Positions 1 through 5,258 of a stretch of DNA of 5,696 bases are shown one piece after another. Below the pieces are notes generated by a model. That model ran no database searches. It had not been told where the DNA came from and saw only the letters and a list, made by a program, of their open reading frames with translations. A program made the translations under genes and the position numbers. Position 1 is the first letter of the stretch, and every line of letters begins with the position of its first letter. Origin of the DNA: Xanthobacteraceae bacterium (GTDB taxonomy: Bacteria; Pseudomonadota; Alphaproteobacteria; Rhizobiales; Xanthobacteraceae); contig JASHYD010000643.1 of the NCBI GenBank assembly GCA_030043175.1, forward strand, positions 1 through 5,696, in the 5' to 3' direction.

Positions 1-308
1 CCTTAACGGACCAGGATCGGATCGCGGGTCGTGACATGTTCGAGGCCTTTCCGGACAATCCAGGCGATCCGAAAGCCGACGGCGTGACGAACCTCTCGAC
101 GTCGCTGAACGATGTGCTACGCACGCGCCAACCGCACCGGATGCCACGACAGCGCTACGACATACGCGCGCGCACCGGTGGTTGGTTGTTGCGACAGTGG
201 AACCCGATCAACGTTCCGGTGCTCGATCATAACGGCGAAGTTGTCGCCATTATACATCACGTCGAAGACGTAACCGGCCTCGTACCGGGGCTGACCAGGA
301 ACCATTAA
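1..308 (+). CDS. PAS-domain sensory protein, C-terminal part (5' end outside window)
   Basis: The reading frame is open from base 3, upstream of the first ATG at 36, so the gene begins outside the window. The visible part is the back half of a PAS domain of the kind common in alphaproteobacterial sensor kinases: a GRDMFEAFPDNP segment, then DGVTNL, a QRYDIR strand, and the closing pattern NxPVLDHNGEV...IIHHVEDVT. PAS domains sense small ligands, redox state or light and pass the signal to a partner domain. Here the protein stops about 10 residues after the EDVT end motif, so no histidine kinase, GGDEF or other output domain follows. It is either a PAS-terminated protein or a truncated sensor. 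Its TAA overlaps the stop of the convergent gene at 305. The PAS assignment is strong; the full architecture cannot be known from here. Confidence 0.8.
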   Translation, partial: LTDQDRIAGRDMFEAFPDNPGDPKADGVTNLSTSLNDVLRTRQPHRMPRQRYDIRARTGGWLLRQWNPINVPVLDHNGEVVAIIHHVEDVTGLVPGLTRNH

Positions 309-487
309 GCCTCGTCTGCCGCGCCCGCCTCCCTTTCGAGCCGCCGCGCCACTTCCTCGTAGGTCTCAGCGATTTGGCGCATAAGACGTTTGGTTTCGGG
401 ATCGCGAAAGGTCTCGGCTCTGGTCAGTGCTTCCTCGGCGCGGTCTCGCAACTCTTGGGCGATCGCGGGTAGCTTAAGATCCGGCAT
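305..487 (-). CDS. Small helical protein, copy 1 of a two-copy family
   Basis: This encodes 60 residues of unknown function, starting MPDLKLPAIA. I chose the ATG at 487 because a GGAGG ribosome binding site lies 6 bases upstream, and because the homologous protein at 5076-5246 begins at the same residue (MPD.KL). A longer frame to 616 exists, but the added part has poor codon bias. The protein is rich in E, R, A and L, with a predicted continuous amphipathic helix (about residues 8-55) and no signal peptide or membrane segment, so it is probably cytosolic. A central block, LTRAETF followed by D, is shared exactly with the second copy; overall 31 of 56 aligned residues are identical. Its TAA overlaps the PAS gene's TAA within a shared TTAA. 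I recognise no named domain. Confidence 0.7.
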   Translation of the reverse strand: MPDLKLPAIAQELRDRAEEALTRAETFRDPETKRLMRQIAETYEEVARRLEREAGAADEA

Positions 488-1089
488 CGCAGGCCTCCGG
501 CAATAAATGGAGGGGACGGCTGGCCCAAGCCAACGGTAACGTTCCATACCTTCGCCTGCCATAGCGCCACCTATATCGGATGCGGCAAGTATCGGCCGCA
601 AGGCAAGTACCTTCAACCGGCCGAAGGTCCCCGGACCTTTGTGTGCCGCCTGCCGAAACCCAGGCGATTGAGACGGCCTCGATCACGTGCGGGGCTCTGC
701 TGCTCGGCTGGGCGGGTCCGGGTTGGCCGTATCGGGCTTCTGAGGATCATACGAACTTAGCTCGATCCTCTTTTCGGAAACTTCGTCCCCACCACAAGCC
801 GTATCAAAACACGCTTCCACCACACCGGCCGCTTTCTAGCAACCGTAGCGTGTCCATCCCACTGCTTAATTCTATCTATGAGGATCATGCCGTCCCCTAT
901 GGAGCTTCTTTGTTCTGCCAGTAGCGACACACAACATTGGCACAAGGGAGATCATCATGGGAGTACGCGTCCAGTGTGGAATCGAAGCCGGGGGCGCCAA
1001 GCGTTAGTCGCAGACCATCTGCTGTGTTTCCCCTCCCAGAGGGTCAGCCCCGCCCCACCGCCAACCGTACGATCGGCAGAAGGCCGCGA
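488..1089. other. About 600 bases without a convincing gene
   Basis: No frame here has start, ribosome binding site and codon bias together. Three things are visible. A plus-strand frame ending at 758-760 has fairly high third-position GC and cysteines, but no usable start, so it may be a remnant. A 16-codon ORF at 957-1007 sits behind a good AAGGGAG site. A 5-bp GAGGG/CCCTC hairpin lies at 1031-1043, downstream of the minus-strand gene that ends at 1090, but it has no T run, so I do not call a terminator. A 10-base word, TGAGGATCAT, occurs at 741-750 and again at 879-888. Confidence 0.5.
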
Positions 1090-1305
1090 TCAGCGACTGT
1101 CTTCCTCCCGCCTCTTAAGGCGCCGCAAACGTTCACTCACTTTGCGCGATCGTTTATTTGCCTCCTTGGCACGTTCATCGGTGTGCTCCGCCATGATGCG
1201 CGCCTCTTCGGCCAAACCATCCGCCTCCGCGCGGATCGTTTTGATGGTCTTGTCATCGGATTTAATGTTGGGGCTCCCAGGAGGCGGCATGGGCGGCTTT
1301 GCCAT
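1090..1305 (-). CDS. Small charged coiled-coil-like protein, unknown function
   Basis: This encodes 71 residues. A short proline-rich N-terminus (KPPMPPPGSP, residues 3-12) is followed by a long, highly charged helix (about 16-70) with repeated A/E/K/R spacing consistent with a coiled coil and a very basic end (RRLKRREE). It has no signal peptide or membrane segment. The start ATG shares its A with the TGA stop of the upstream gene (TGATG at 1303-1307), which indicates translational coupling, and an AAGGA site lies 9 bases before it. This places it as the last gene of a minus-strand operon. No family is recognised; a nucleic-acid-binding or structural role is possible from charge alone but unproven. 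Confidence 0.6.
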   Translation of the reverse strand: MAKPPMPPPGSPNIKSDDKTIKTIRAEADGLAEEARIMAEHTDERAKEANKRSRKVSERLRRLKRREEDSR

Positions 1306-1505
1306 CAGTCACCATCCTTACTAGCAAGCCGTCGCGCTGCCCTCCGGTTCTCAATCGTCTCGGCATGCTGGCGCTTCGATTCCTCGATCGCGCGACCGCC
1401 GTTAGCTATCTCCACGAGTTTCAGCAGCCCAGCATTGGCTTTGCTGATACCATCGAGAGCGACGTCGAGGTTGCGACAGGCCTGCTCATTTAATGCGGCT
1501 GACAT
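1305..1505 (-). CDS. Small helical protein, unknown function
   Basis: This encodes 66 residues starting MSAALNEQAC. The start is well supported: a near-perfect AAAGGAGGT ribosome binding site lies 4 bases upstream (1510-1518). The N-terminal half (residues 5-35) is predicted helical and fairly hydrophobic, with regular L/A/I positions (NLDVALDGISKANAGLLKLV). The C-terminal half is basic and charged (ESKRQHAETIENRRAARRL). There is no signal peptide. It is followed with a one-base stop/start overlap by the gene ending at 1090, so both are likely made from one transcript, perhaps as partners. No named family is recognised. Confidence 0.65.
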   Translation of the reverse strand: MSAALNEQACRNLDVALDGISKANAGLLKLVEIANGGRAIEESKRQHAETIENRRAARRLASKDGD

Positions 1506-1710
1506 TGCGACCTCCTTTGATCGACGGGGCGTAACTCAGTGCAGGCCGACCACCTTCGGCTTTCGGTCTGGCTCCGCGCGCCATCCGGATTCTGCAGATC
1601 TCGAAAAGCTCTTTCGTCTCGTGGACGAGGTCGTCGAGGTGGTAAGCCGCATAAGCAACGGCTTCGTCGCTTTCCGCGCACTTGGAACACCCCAGCGCGG
1701 TTGTGACCAA
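1486..1710 (-). CDS. Small protein with interrupted upstream frame, unknown function
   Basis: As drawn, this encodes 74 residues from a TTG start at 1710, with only a distant GGAG (about 11 bases) upstream. Residues 2-45 look protein-like: TTALGCSKCAESDEAV with a CxxC pair (Cys8 and Cys11), then a helix HLDDLVHETKELFEIC. Codon third positions are GC-rich. The last 25 residues read across the ribosome binding site of the next gene and overlap its start by 20 bases. The same frame continues upstream past a TGA at 1729-1731 to an ATG at 1767 with an AGGTGG site, encoding a plausible short N-terminus (MGEVTKPVVYVV). The true gene may therefore be 1486-1767 broken by a nonsense codon. A CxxC pair could bind a metal or be redox-active; this is inference. 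Confidence 0.4.
   Translation of the reverse strand: MVTTALGCSKCAESDEAVAYAAYHLDDLVHETKELFEICRIRMARGARPKAEGGRPALSYAPSIKGGRNVSRIK
1510..1518 (-). promoter_or_regulatory. Strong ribosome binding site
   Basis: The minus strand reads AAAGGAGGT, an almost complete anti-16S complement, 4 bases before the ATG at 1505. It fixes the start of that gene and is the best Shine-Dalgarno sequence in the window. Confidence 0.8.
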
Positions 1711-1838
1711 TGGATGACGCGCTCCAGCTCAGACCACGTAGACGACCGGTTTTGTCACCTCTCCCATTAGTGATTTCCACCTGGAGGTTACCGTCAATTG
1801 ATTTTGCCTCCCTGCCGCAGATTTGTCGGTAATCCACA

Positions 1839-2108
1839 TTACCGTTGGAACTTTGCCGGGAATTTTCCTCTATTGCGGAACTCGCCATTTTGCTCCGCGT
1901 CGGCGTATGCTTCTCGCGGTGGCGGCGCCTTATTTCGTATTTCGTCGATGTGCGTGGCTGGGTCATCTCTGCACTGCGCCGCGCCGTGGGCGCGGTACTT
2001 TGCGCGTACCTGCGCGATATACGTCGAGAGCAAGAGGATCGCAGTCCGGTCGTCTTTCGGGTAGCGGTCCGCGCGGCCTCGCCCAACGGCAACCGCCAGC
2101 GTCGTCAC
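1839..2108 (-). CDS. Hypothetical protein, weakly supported
   Basis: This frame has clearly higher third-position GC than the overlapping frames of either strand, and a less arginine-biased composition. From the GTG at 2108 it gives 89 residues, including a hydrophobic helix around TAILLLSTYIAQVRAKY and a charged, proline-containing tail. The frame is open to a TTG at 2189, but that start would leave only 6 bases to the divergent regulator gene. The GTG, with a G-rich stretch about 10 bases upstream, leaves room for a divergent promoter. It would be the first gene of the minus-strand cluster. No family is recognised, and the frame could be non-coding. Confidence 0.3.
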   Translation of the reverse strand: MTTLAVAVGRGRADRYPKDDRTAILLLSTYIAQVRAKYRAHGAAQCRDDPATHIDEIRNKAPPPREAYADAEQNGEFRNRGKFPAKFQR

Positions 2109-2195
2109 CTTTATCGCCGCCCCCCTCGCCGGTATGCTTACCGCCGTTGCCGTGGCGTCGGGGTTGGGGCCGAGCGAACCAATGAGCAAGGGATT

Positions 2196-2600
2196 ATGGA
2201 CAAGACGGGACTGACGTTAAGGGTCGATTTGAGCAGCAGGTGCGCGGTCGGGCCGGGCAAAATTCATCTGCTTGAGCAGGTTCATAAATCCGGATCGATC
2301 ACTCAGGCGGGGCGAGACCTCGGGCTTTCCTACCGTCGCGCCTGGCGGCTGATCAATGACCTGAACAACTCCTTTCGTTTTCCTGTAATCGAAGCCACGA
2401 CCGGTGGAACCGGCGGCGGCGGCACGCGACTGACGCCGTTCGGGCGAAAGCTGGTCCGGCTGTATCAGACAATTGAAGCGGAAGCGCTGGCGGCCACATG
2501 GGAACATCGGCGCAAACTCCGAGCCGAACTGAAATCCGCCAAGCCTGGACTTCGTCATCCCATCAAACGGTCGCTCAGTAATGCGGCGAACCAACGATAA
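2196..2600 (+). CDS. ModE-type winged-helix regulator, DNA-binding domain only
   Basis: This encodes 134 residues with the hallmarks of the N-terminal ModE domain: GPGKIHLLE (residues 19-27), a helix-turn-helix GSITQAGRDLGLSYRRAW (33-50), and a glycine-rich wing followed by TRLTPFG (about 70-83). ModE proteins regulate molybdate or tungstate transport and molybdoenzyme genes. Full-length ModE has C-terminal oxyanion-binding (TOBE/molbindin) domains; these are absent, and only a basic tail of about 40 residues follows. Oxyanion sensing must therefore be indirect or lost. I chose the ATG at 2196 because the conserved domain begins about 15 residues later; a purine-rich AAGGGA lies very close upstream. 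The frame stays open to 1845, but that stretch is arginine-rich and unlike ModE. tupA follows after 28 bases, suggesting one transcript. Confidence 0.85.
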   Translation: MDKTGLTLRVDLSSRCAVGPGKIHLLEQVHKSGSITQAGRDLGLSYRRAWRLINDLNNSFRFPVIEATTGGTGGGGTRLTPFGRKLVRLYQTIEAEALAATWEHRRKLRAELKSAKPGLRHPIKRSLSNAANQR

Positions 2601-2628
2601 CACGCCCGGCTCGAAGCGTAGACATGAC

Positions 2629-3456
2629 ATGAAACATCGACTGCTCACACTCGCCGCGATGCTAGGACTGATCGTCCACAGTGCTGCGTTCGCGCGGGAC
2701 CACACGATCCTTGTGGCATCCACCACTTCGACGGAACAATCGGGTCTTTTTGGTTTCCTGCTGCCGCGTTTCTCCAGCAAGACTGGAATCCAGGTTAAGG
2801 TTGTGGCGGTCGGCACCGGACAGGCGCTCGATATTGGCCGACGCGGTGACGCCGATGTGGTGTTCGTCCACGACAGGCCAGCAGAAGAAAAATTCATGGC
2901 CGAGGGCTTCGGCGTTAGGCGTTTCGACGTGATGTACAACGATTTTATCGTTGTTGGACCGCTGACCGATCCGGCGCATATCGCCGGCGACAACGACCTC
3001 ATCGATGCCTTCCGCAAGATCGCGGCGACCAAGGCTCCGTTTATCTCGCGGGGCGACCGTTCGGGGACGAACGAAGCCGAGCTTCGCTACTGGATGGACG
3101 CGGGCATTGTCGTCAATGCTGCCCAAGACCGATGGTATCGTGAAATCGGTCAGGGCATGGGAGCGGCGCTCAACGTTGCAGCCTCGATCAACGCCTACCT
3201 CCTAGCGGATCGCGGCACTTGGCTATCCTTCCGTAACCGCGGCACGCTTGTGATACTGGTTGAGGGTGATCGCAGACTGTTCAATCAGTATGGGGTCATG
3301 CTCGTCAATCCTGCAAAACATCCGAACGTCAAGGTGATCGACGGGCAGACTTTTGTCGATTGGCTGGTCTCGGCGGAAGGGCAAAGCACGATTGCGCAAT
3401 ACAAGATCGACGGCCGGCAACTGTTCTTTCCAGATGCCGAGACGTCCGGGCGGTAA
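2629..3456 (+). CDS. tupA: Tungstate ABC transporter substrate-binding protein TupA
   Basis: This encodes 275 residues, the normal length for the family. TupA is the periplasmic protein that captures tungstate with high affinity and hands it to the TupB/TupC importer. Residues 1-22 form a signal peptide with basic start, hydrophobic core and a cut after AFA. The family motifs are in order: ASTTSTEQSG (30-39), AVGTGQAL (60-67), VMYNDF (101-106), SRGDRSGT (140-147) and ADRGTW (193-198); the TTST and SRGD..SGT segments line the oxyanion pocket in this family. An ATG at 2581 is possible, but it would overlap the regulator gene and add 16 charged residues ahead of the signal peptide, so I prefer 2629 even though no strong ribosome binding site is seen. 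The preceding ModE-like gene probably belongs to the same operon. Tungstate rather than molybdate is inferred from the motifs. Confidence 0.92.
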   Translation: MKHRLLTLAAMLGLIVHSAAFARDHTILVASTTSTEQSGLFGFLLPRFSSKTGIQVKVVAVGTGQALDIGRRGDADVVFVHDRPAEEKFMAEGFGVRRFDVMYNDFIVVGPLTDPAHIAGDNDLIDAFRKIAATKAPFISRGDRSGTNEAELRYWMDAGIVVNAAQDRWYREIGQGMGAALNVAASINAYLLADRGTWLSFRNRGTLVILVEGDRRLFNQYGVMLVNPAKHPNVKVIDGQTFVDWLVSAEGQSTIAQYKIDGRQLFFPDAETSGR

Positions 3457-3473
3457 ACTGTTCGCTCGGAGGC

Positions 3474-4169
3474 TTAGCTCCTGGCCCGACCCGCGAGTAG
3501 GAAAGCGATCGCGCTCACGCTCACGCTGAGCAGGATGAGGATAAGCCCTAGCCCGAGAGCGAGGGCGAGGTCTCCCCTGCTGGTTTCCAGCGCGATGGTA
3601 GTGGTCATGGTGCGGGTATAACCGCGGATATTGCCGCCGACGATGATGATCGCACCAACTTCAGCGATGGCTCGGCCGAACGCAGCGAGAAAGGCTGTCA
3701 GGAGCGCGCCACGCCCGATCACGAATAGTTCCAAGATCACACGCATCTTGGATGCGCCGTCGATCCGCAGAAGGTCACCATAGTCCGACCACAGTGTAGT
3801 GAGTGCGCGGTGCACCAGTGCGATCACGATCGGTGTGGCGAGAACCGTTTGCGCTATCACCATGGCGGCGGGCGTGAACAGAAGACCCGCGAACCCAAGC
3901 GGTCCCGACCGTGTCAGTAGAAGATAGATTGCAAGCCCGACCACAACCGGTGGCAGGCCGAGCAGCGCATTGACAACCACAACGACCGCTTGCCGCCCCC
4001 AGAAGCGACTAACCGCCAGCACACCGGCTACGGGCGCGCCAACTACCATCGCGATCAAGCTGGCCGACAGACTGACGCGCAGCGACAGCGCGACGATCCC
4101 GACAATCTCTGGATCGAGACCACCAAGCAAAGCAATACCGGTGATAAAGGCTTGGACGAAATCGTGCAT
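3474..4169 (-). CDS. tupB: Tungstate ABC transporter permease TupB
   Basis: This encodes 231 residues, the usual TupB length, and is the inner-membrane channel of the tungstate importer. Several hydrophobic segments are visible (about 22-52, 60-86, 92-121, 150-178 and 202-227). The cytoplasmic coupling loop that contacts the ATPase is present as AAFGRAIAEVGAIIIVGGN (162-180), the EAA-type signature typical of TupB. The ATG at 4169 is the only start between the domain and an upstream in-frame TGA, but no clear ribosome binding site precedes it; translation may be weak or leaderless. It faces tupA with only 17 bases between the two stops. In most bacteria tupA, tupB and tupC are co-directional; here tupB is inverted and no ATPase gene adjoins it. 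Confidence 0.92.
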   Translation of the reverse strand: MHDFVQAFITGIALLGGLDPEIVGIVALSLRVSLSASLIAMVVGAPVAGVLAVSRFWGRQAVVVVVNALLGLPPVVVGLAIYLLLTRSGPLGFAGLLFTPAAMVIAQTVLATPIVIALVHRALTTLWSDYGDLLRIDGASKMRVILELFVIGRGALLTAFLAAFGRAIAEVGAIIIVGGNIRGYTRTMTTTIALETSRGDLALALGLGLILILLSVSVSAIAFLLAGRARS

Positions 4170-4174
4170 CCAGG

Positions 4175-4200
4175 CATATGTACCGGTTCAAACATAAATG
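4175..4200. promoter_or_regulatory. Imperfect inverted repeat just upstream of tupB
   Basis: TATGT at 4177-4181 and ACATA at 4192-4196 form an inverted pair separated by 10 bases. Flanking bases extend it imperfectly (CATATGT against ACATAAATG), and a central ACCGGT is itself palindromic. It ends 5 bases before the tupB start codon, where a bound repressor would block transcription or initiation. Its design, two AT-rich arms about 10 bases apart, recalls ModE sites but is not a consensus match. The link to the ModE-like protein is inference. Confidence 0.35.
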
Positions 4201-4339
4201 GACCACCGTCCAACGAATTGGCTGAGGCAGGCCGAGCGTCGACAGTGGCGCCCGAATGTCTCCCGGGTCAGTTTCAGACCAAATCGGTGGCTGCACCTAA
4301 TCATTGCCACACGCATCGCTGGAAAGGATATGAGAATGG

Positions 4340-4403
4340 CTCTAATACGGAATCCTTCTAATATATAATAGTTCTAATACAGAATGCTTCTAATCCTTAG
4401 CGT
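4340..4403. repeat. 16-bp tandem repeat array, four units
   Basis: Four units begin at 4340, 4356, 4372 and 4388, exactly 16 bases apart. Each begins with YTCTAAT, and units 1 and 3 share most of TCTAATACRGAATSC. The segments 4341-4362 and 4373-4394 match at 20 of 22 positions. An in-phase AGAATG at 4333-4338 looks like half of a preceding unit. Each unit alternates a TTCT half-site with a GAAT half-site, so overlapping inverted pairs (AGAA-3 bases-TTCT) run through the array. The second unit contains a perfect TATAAT. It lies between tupB (-) and the gene at 4781 (+), about 170 bases from the former. A cooperative operator is a reasonable guess. Confidence 0.75.
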
Positions 4404-4480
4404 CACGGCGCGCGATAAGTGGAGACGATGGGCAAGGATTGGGCCGGAGCCCGCCTACGCAGCGCCGGTTTCTGATGCTC

Positions 4481-4497
4481 TGTCCGAAACCCGGACA
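4481..4497. repeat. Perfect 6-bp inverted repeat
   Basis: TGTCCG at 4481-4486 and CGGACA at 4492-4497 are exact inverse complements around AAACC. It could be an RNA hairpin or a regulator half-site pair. No T run follows, so it is not a typical terminator. Confidence 0.45.
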
Positions 4498-4644
4498 AGG
4501 AAGATTGATAACAAATTACGCTTTAGATGTCCAAAGTCGGAGAACATCCAGCAAAAACGGTAACGATAGATATTCATAAGGAACATGTTGCTCCAAAAGC
4601 GACAGTTCATAGAGATTTGATGCATTCTGTGTCGTAGGAAAAGA

Positions 4645-4665
4645 AAAAACTCATCCGAGCTTTTT
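4645..4665. terminator. Possible bidirectional intrinsic terminator
   Basis: AAAAA (4645-4649), CTC (4650-4652), a four-base loop ATCC, GAG (4657-4659), one unpaired C, then TTTTT (4661-4665) form a short hairpin with A and T runs on its flanks, so it has a terminator shape on both strands. The GC part of the stem is only 3 bp, which is weak, and no transcript is known to reach it. It could end a small RNA from the repeat region. Confidence 0.25.
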
Positions 4666-4769
4666 GAGCAACCTAACCTCAAAGGGAACTCCACAGATTT
4701 AACACACGTTACGACGAATTAATCCTGCAGTTTCCCATTTTCATGCGATGCAACAGACTTTGCTGCTGT

Positions 4770-4775
4770 GGGGAG
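4770..4775 (+). promoter_or_regulatory. Ribosome binding site that decides the start at 4781
   Basis: GGGGAG lies 5 bases before the ATG at 4781. The alternative in-frame ATG at 4748 has no such site, so the shorter product is preferred. Confidence 0.65.
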
Positions 4776-4780
4776 CGGCA

Positions 4781-5008
4781 ATGCCAATTGATTCATTCAT
4801 GCAACCTGGGGCGTTCGACTCTGAGACGGTTGCGGCGATGACCGAAGCCTTCGATGCTGCGTGCGAAAAGCTAAGCGACACTGATCAGCCTGAAGTGACG
4901 CGCGAAGTCATCGCCGGAAGAATTATTGCAGCGGCCAGATTTGGTGAGCGCGATCCGGCTCGCTTGCTGGAGGCGGCCCTCGCAAGGCCGCAAGGCCCCC
5001 GAGACTAG
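4781..5008 (+). CDS. Small conserved-looking protein, unknown function
   Basis: This encodes 75 residues beginning MPIDSFMQPG. It appears to fall in a family of short alphaproteobacterial hypothetical proteins with the pattern FD-E-AAM-EAFDAAC (about residues 12-28), then PEV-REVIA-RII-AA (37-52) and GERDP-RL-EAAL (56-68); I recall that pattern in general terms only. It is wholly helical by composition, acidic to neutral, with no signal peptide or membrane segment, so probably cytosolic. The ATG at 4781 is chosen for its ribosome binding site; starting at 4748 would add 11 residues. It stands alone on the plus strand behind a long AT-rich leader. The function is unknown. Confidence 0.75.
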   Translation: MPIDSFMQPGAFDSETVAAMTEAFDAACEKLSDTDQPEVTREVIAGRIIAAARFGERDPARLLEAALARPQGPRD

Positions 5009-5075
5009 CAGTTCGCCACGCAGTTGCCGGTACTGGAACTGGTGTCTGGCGACCGATTAGGCAATGGCGACGGCC

Positions 5076-5246
5076 CTACCTTTCGGCCGCTTGTTCGAGC
5101 TGCTCCGCCAATTCTACGTATTTTACAGCGAGTGCGCGCATCCTCTGCTTGGCATGCGCGTCCTTGAATGTCTCGGCTCGTGTGAGGATTTCCTCGGCCC
5201 GCTCTCGACGCTCTTTGGCAAGCGCCAGAAGCTTTTGGTCCGGCAT
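5076..5246 (-). CDS. Small helical protein, copy 2 of the two-copy family
   Basis: This encodes 56 residues, starting MPDQKLLALA and ending LEQAAER, too short for common length cut-offs. It aligns without gaps to the protein at 305-487 with 31 of 56 residues identical, including the run LTRAETF, which is strong evidence that both are real genes. A GAGG site lies 7 bases before the ATG at 5246. It is predicted to be one long charged amphipathic helix, with no export signal. The stop of the broken gene at 5259-5512 lies 12 bases upstream, so the two were probably co-transcribed. No named domain is recognised. Confidence 0.75.
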   Translation of the reverse strand: MPDQKLLALAKERRERAEEILTRAETFKDAHAKQRMRALAVKYVELAEQLEQAAER

Positions 5247-5258
5247 TGGTCATCCTCG

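Larger units (their letters stand above)
4404..4780. other. Non-coding stretch with an AT-rich island
   Basis: No supported gene lies here. Bases 4501-4740 contain 93 G or C in 240 (39%), clearly lower than the coding DNA on either side. The stretch holds the inverted repeat at 4481-4497 and the A-run/T-run hairpin at 4645-4665. The one long minus-strand frame (4694 to 4455) starts at a GTG without a ribosome binding site and has an odd composition, so it is left out. The region may be the leader of the gene at 4781, hold a small RNA, or be imported DNA. Confidence 0.6.

Noticed and set aside
488..616. N-terminal extension of the small minus-strand protein to 616
   Set aside because: Weak codon bias, and both the GGAGG site and the paralogue support the start at 487.
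506..760. Plus-strand frame with good codon bias and several cysteines (FACHSATYIGCGKY)
   Set aside because: No ATG, GTG or TTG start in a usable place and no ribosome binding site; an upstream stop is close. At most a remnant, and it overlaps nothing that supports it.
937..1770. Long plus-strand frame of 277 codons
   Set aside because: Runs opposite to the coupled small genes, is rich in R, S and P, and has no ribosome binding site; it is a shadow of the minus-strand genes.
1845..2195. Plus-strand in-frame extension of the ModE-like gene
   Set aside because: Arginine-rich, without family similarity; the ModE domain starts normally from 2196.
2217..3032. Long minus-strand frame opposite the regulator and tupA
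   Set aside because: Antisense shadow of two well-recognised genes; no family motifs.
3440..3490. Shared terminator between tupA and tupB
   Set aside because: Only short imperfect pairings and no T run on either strand.
4333..4403. CRISPR array
   Set aside because: Unit period is only 16 bases with no unique spacers, and there are no cas genes in the window.
4455..4694. 79-codon minus-strand frame in the AT-rich island
   Set aside because: GTG start without ribosome binding site, and M/F/R/S-heavy composition; reads like random AT-rich DNA.
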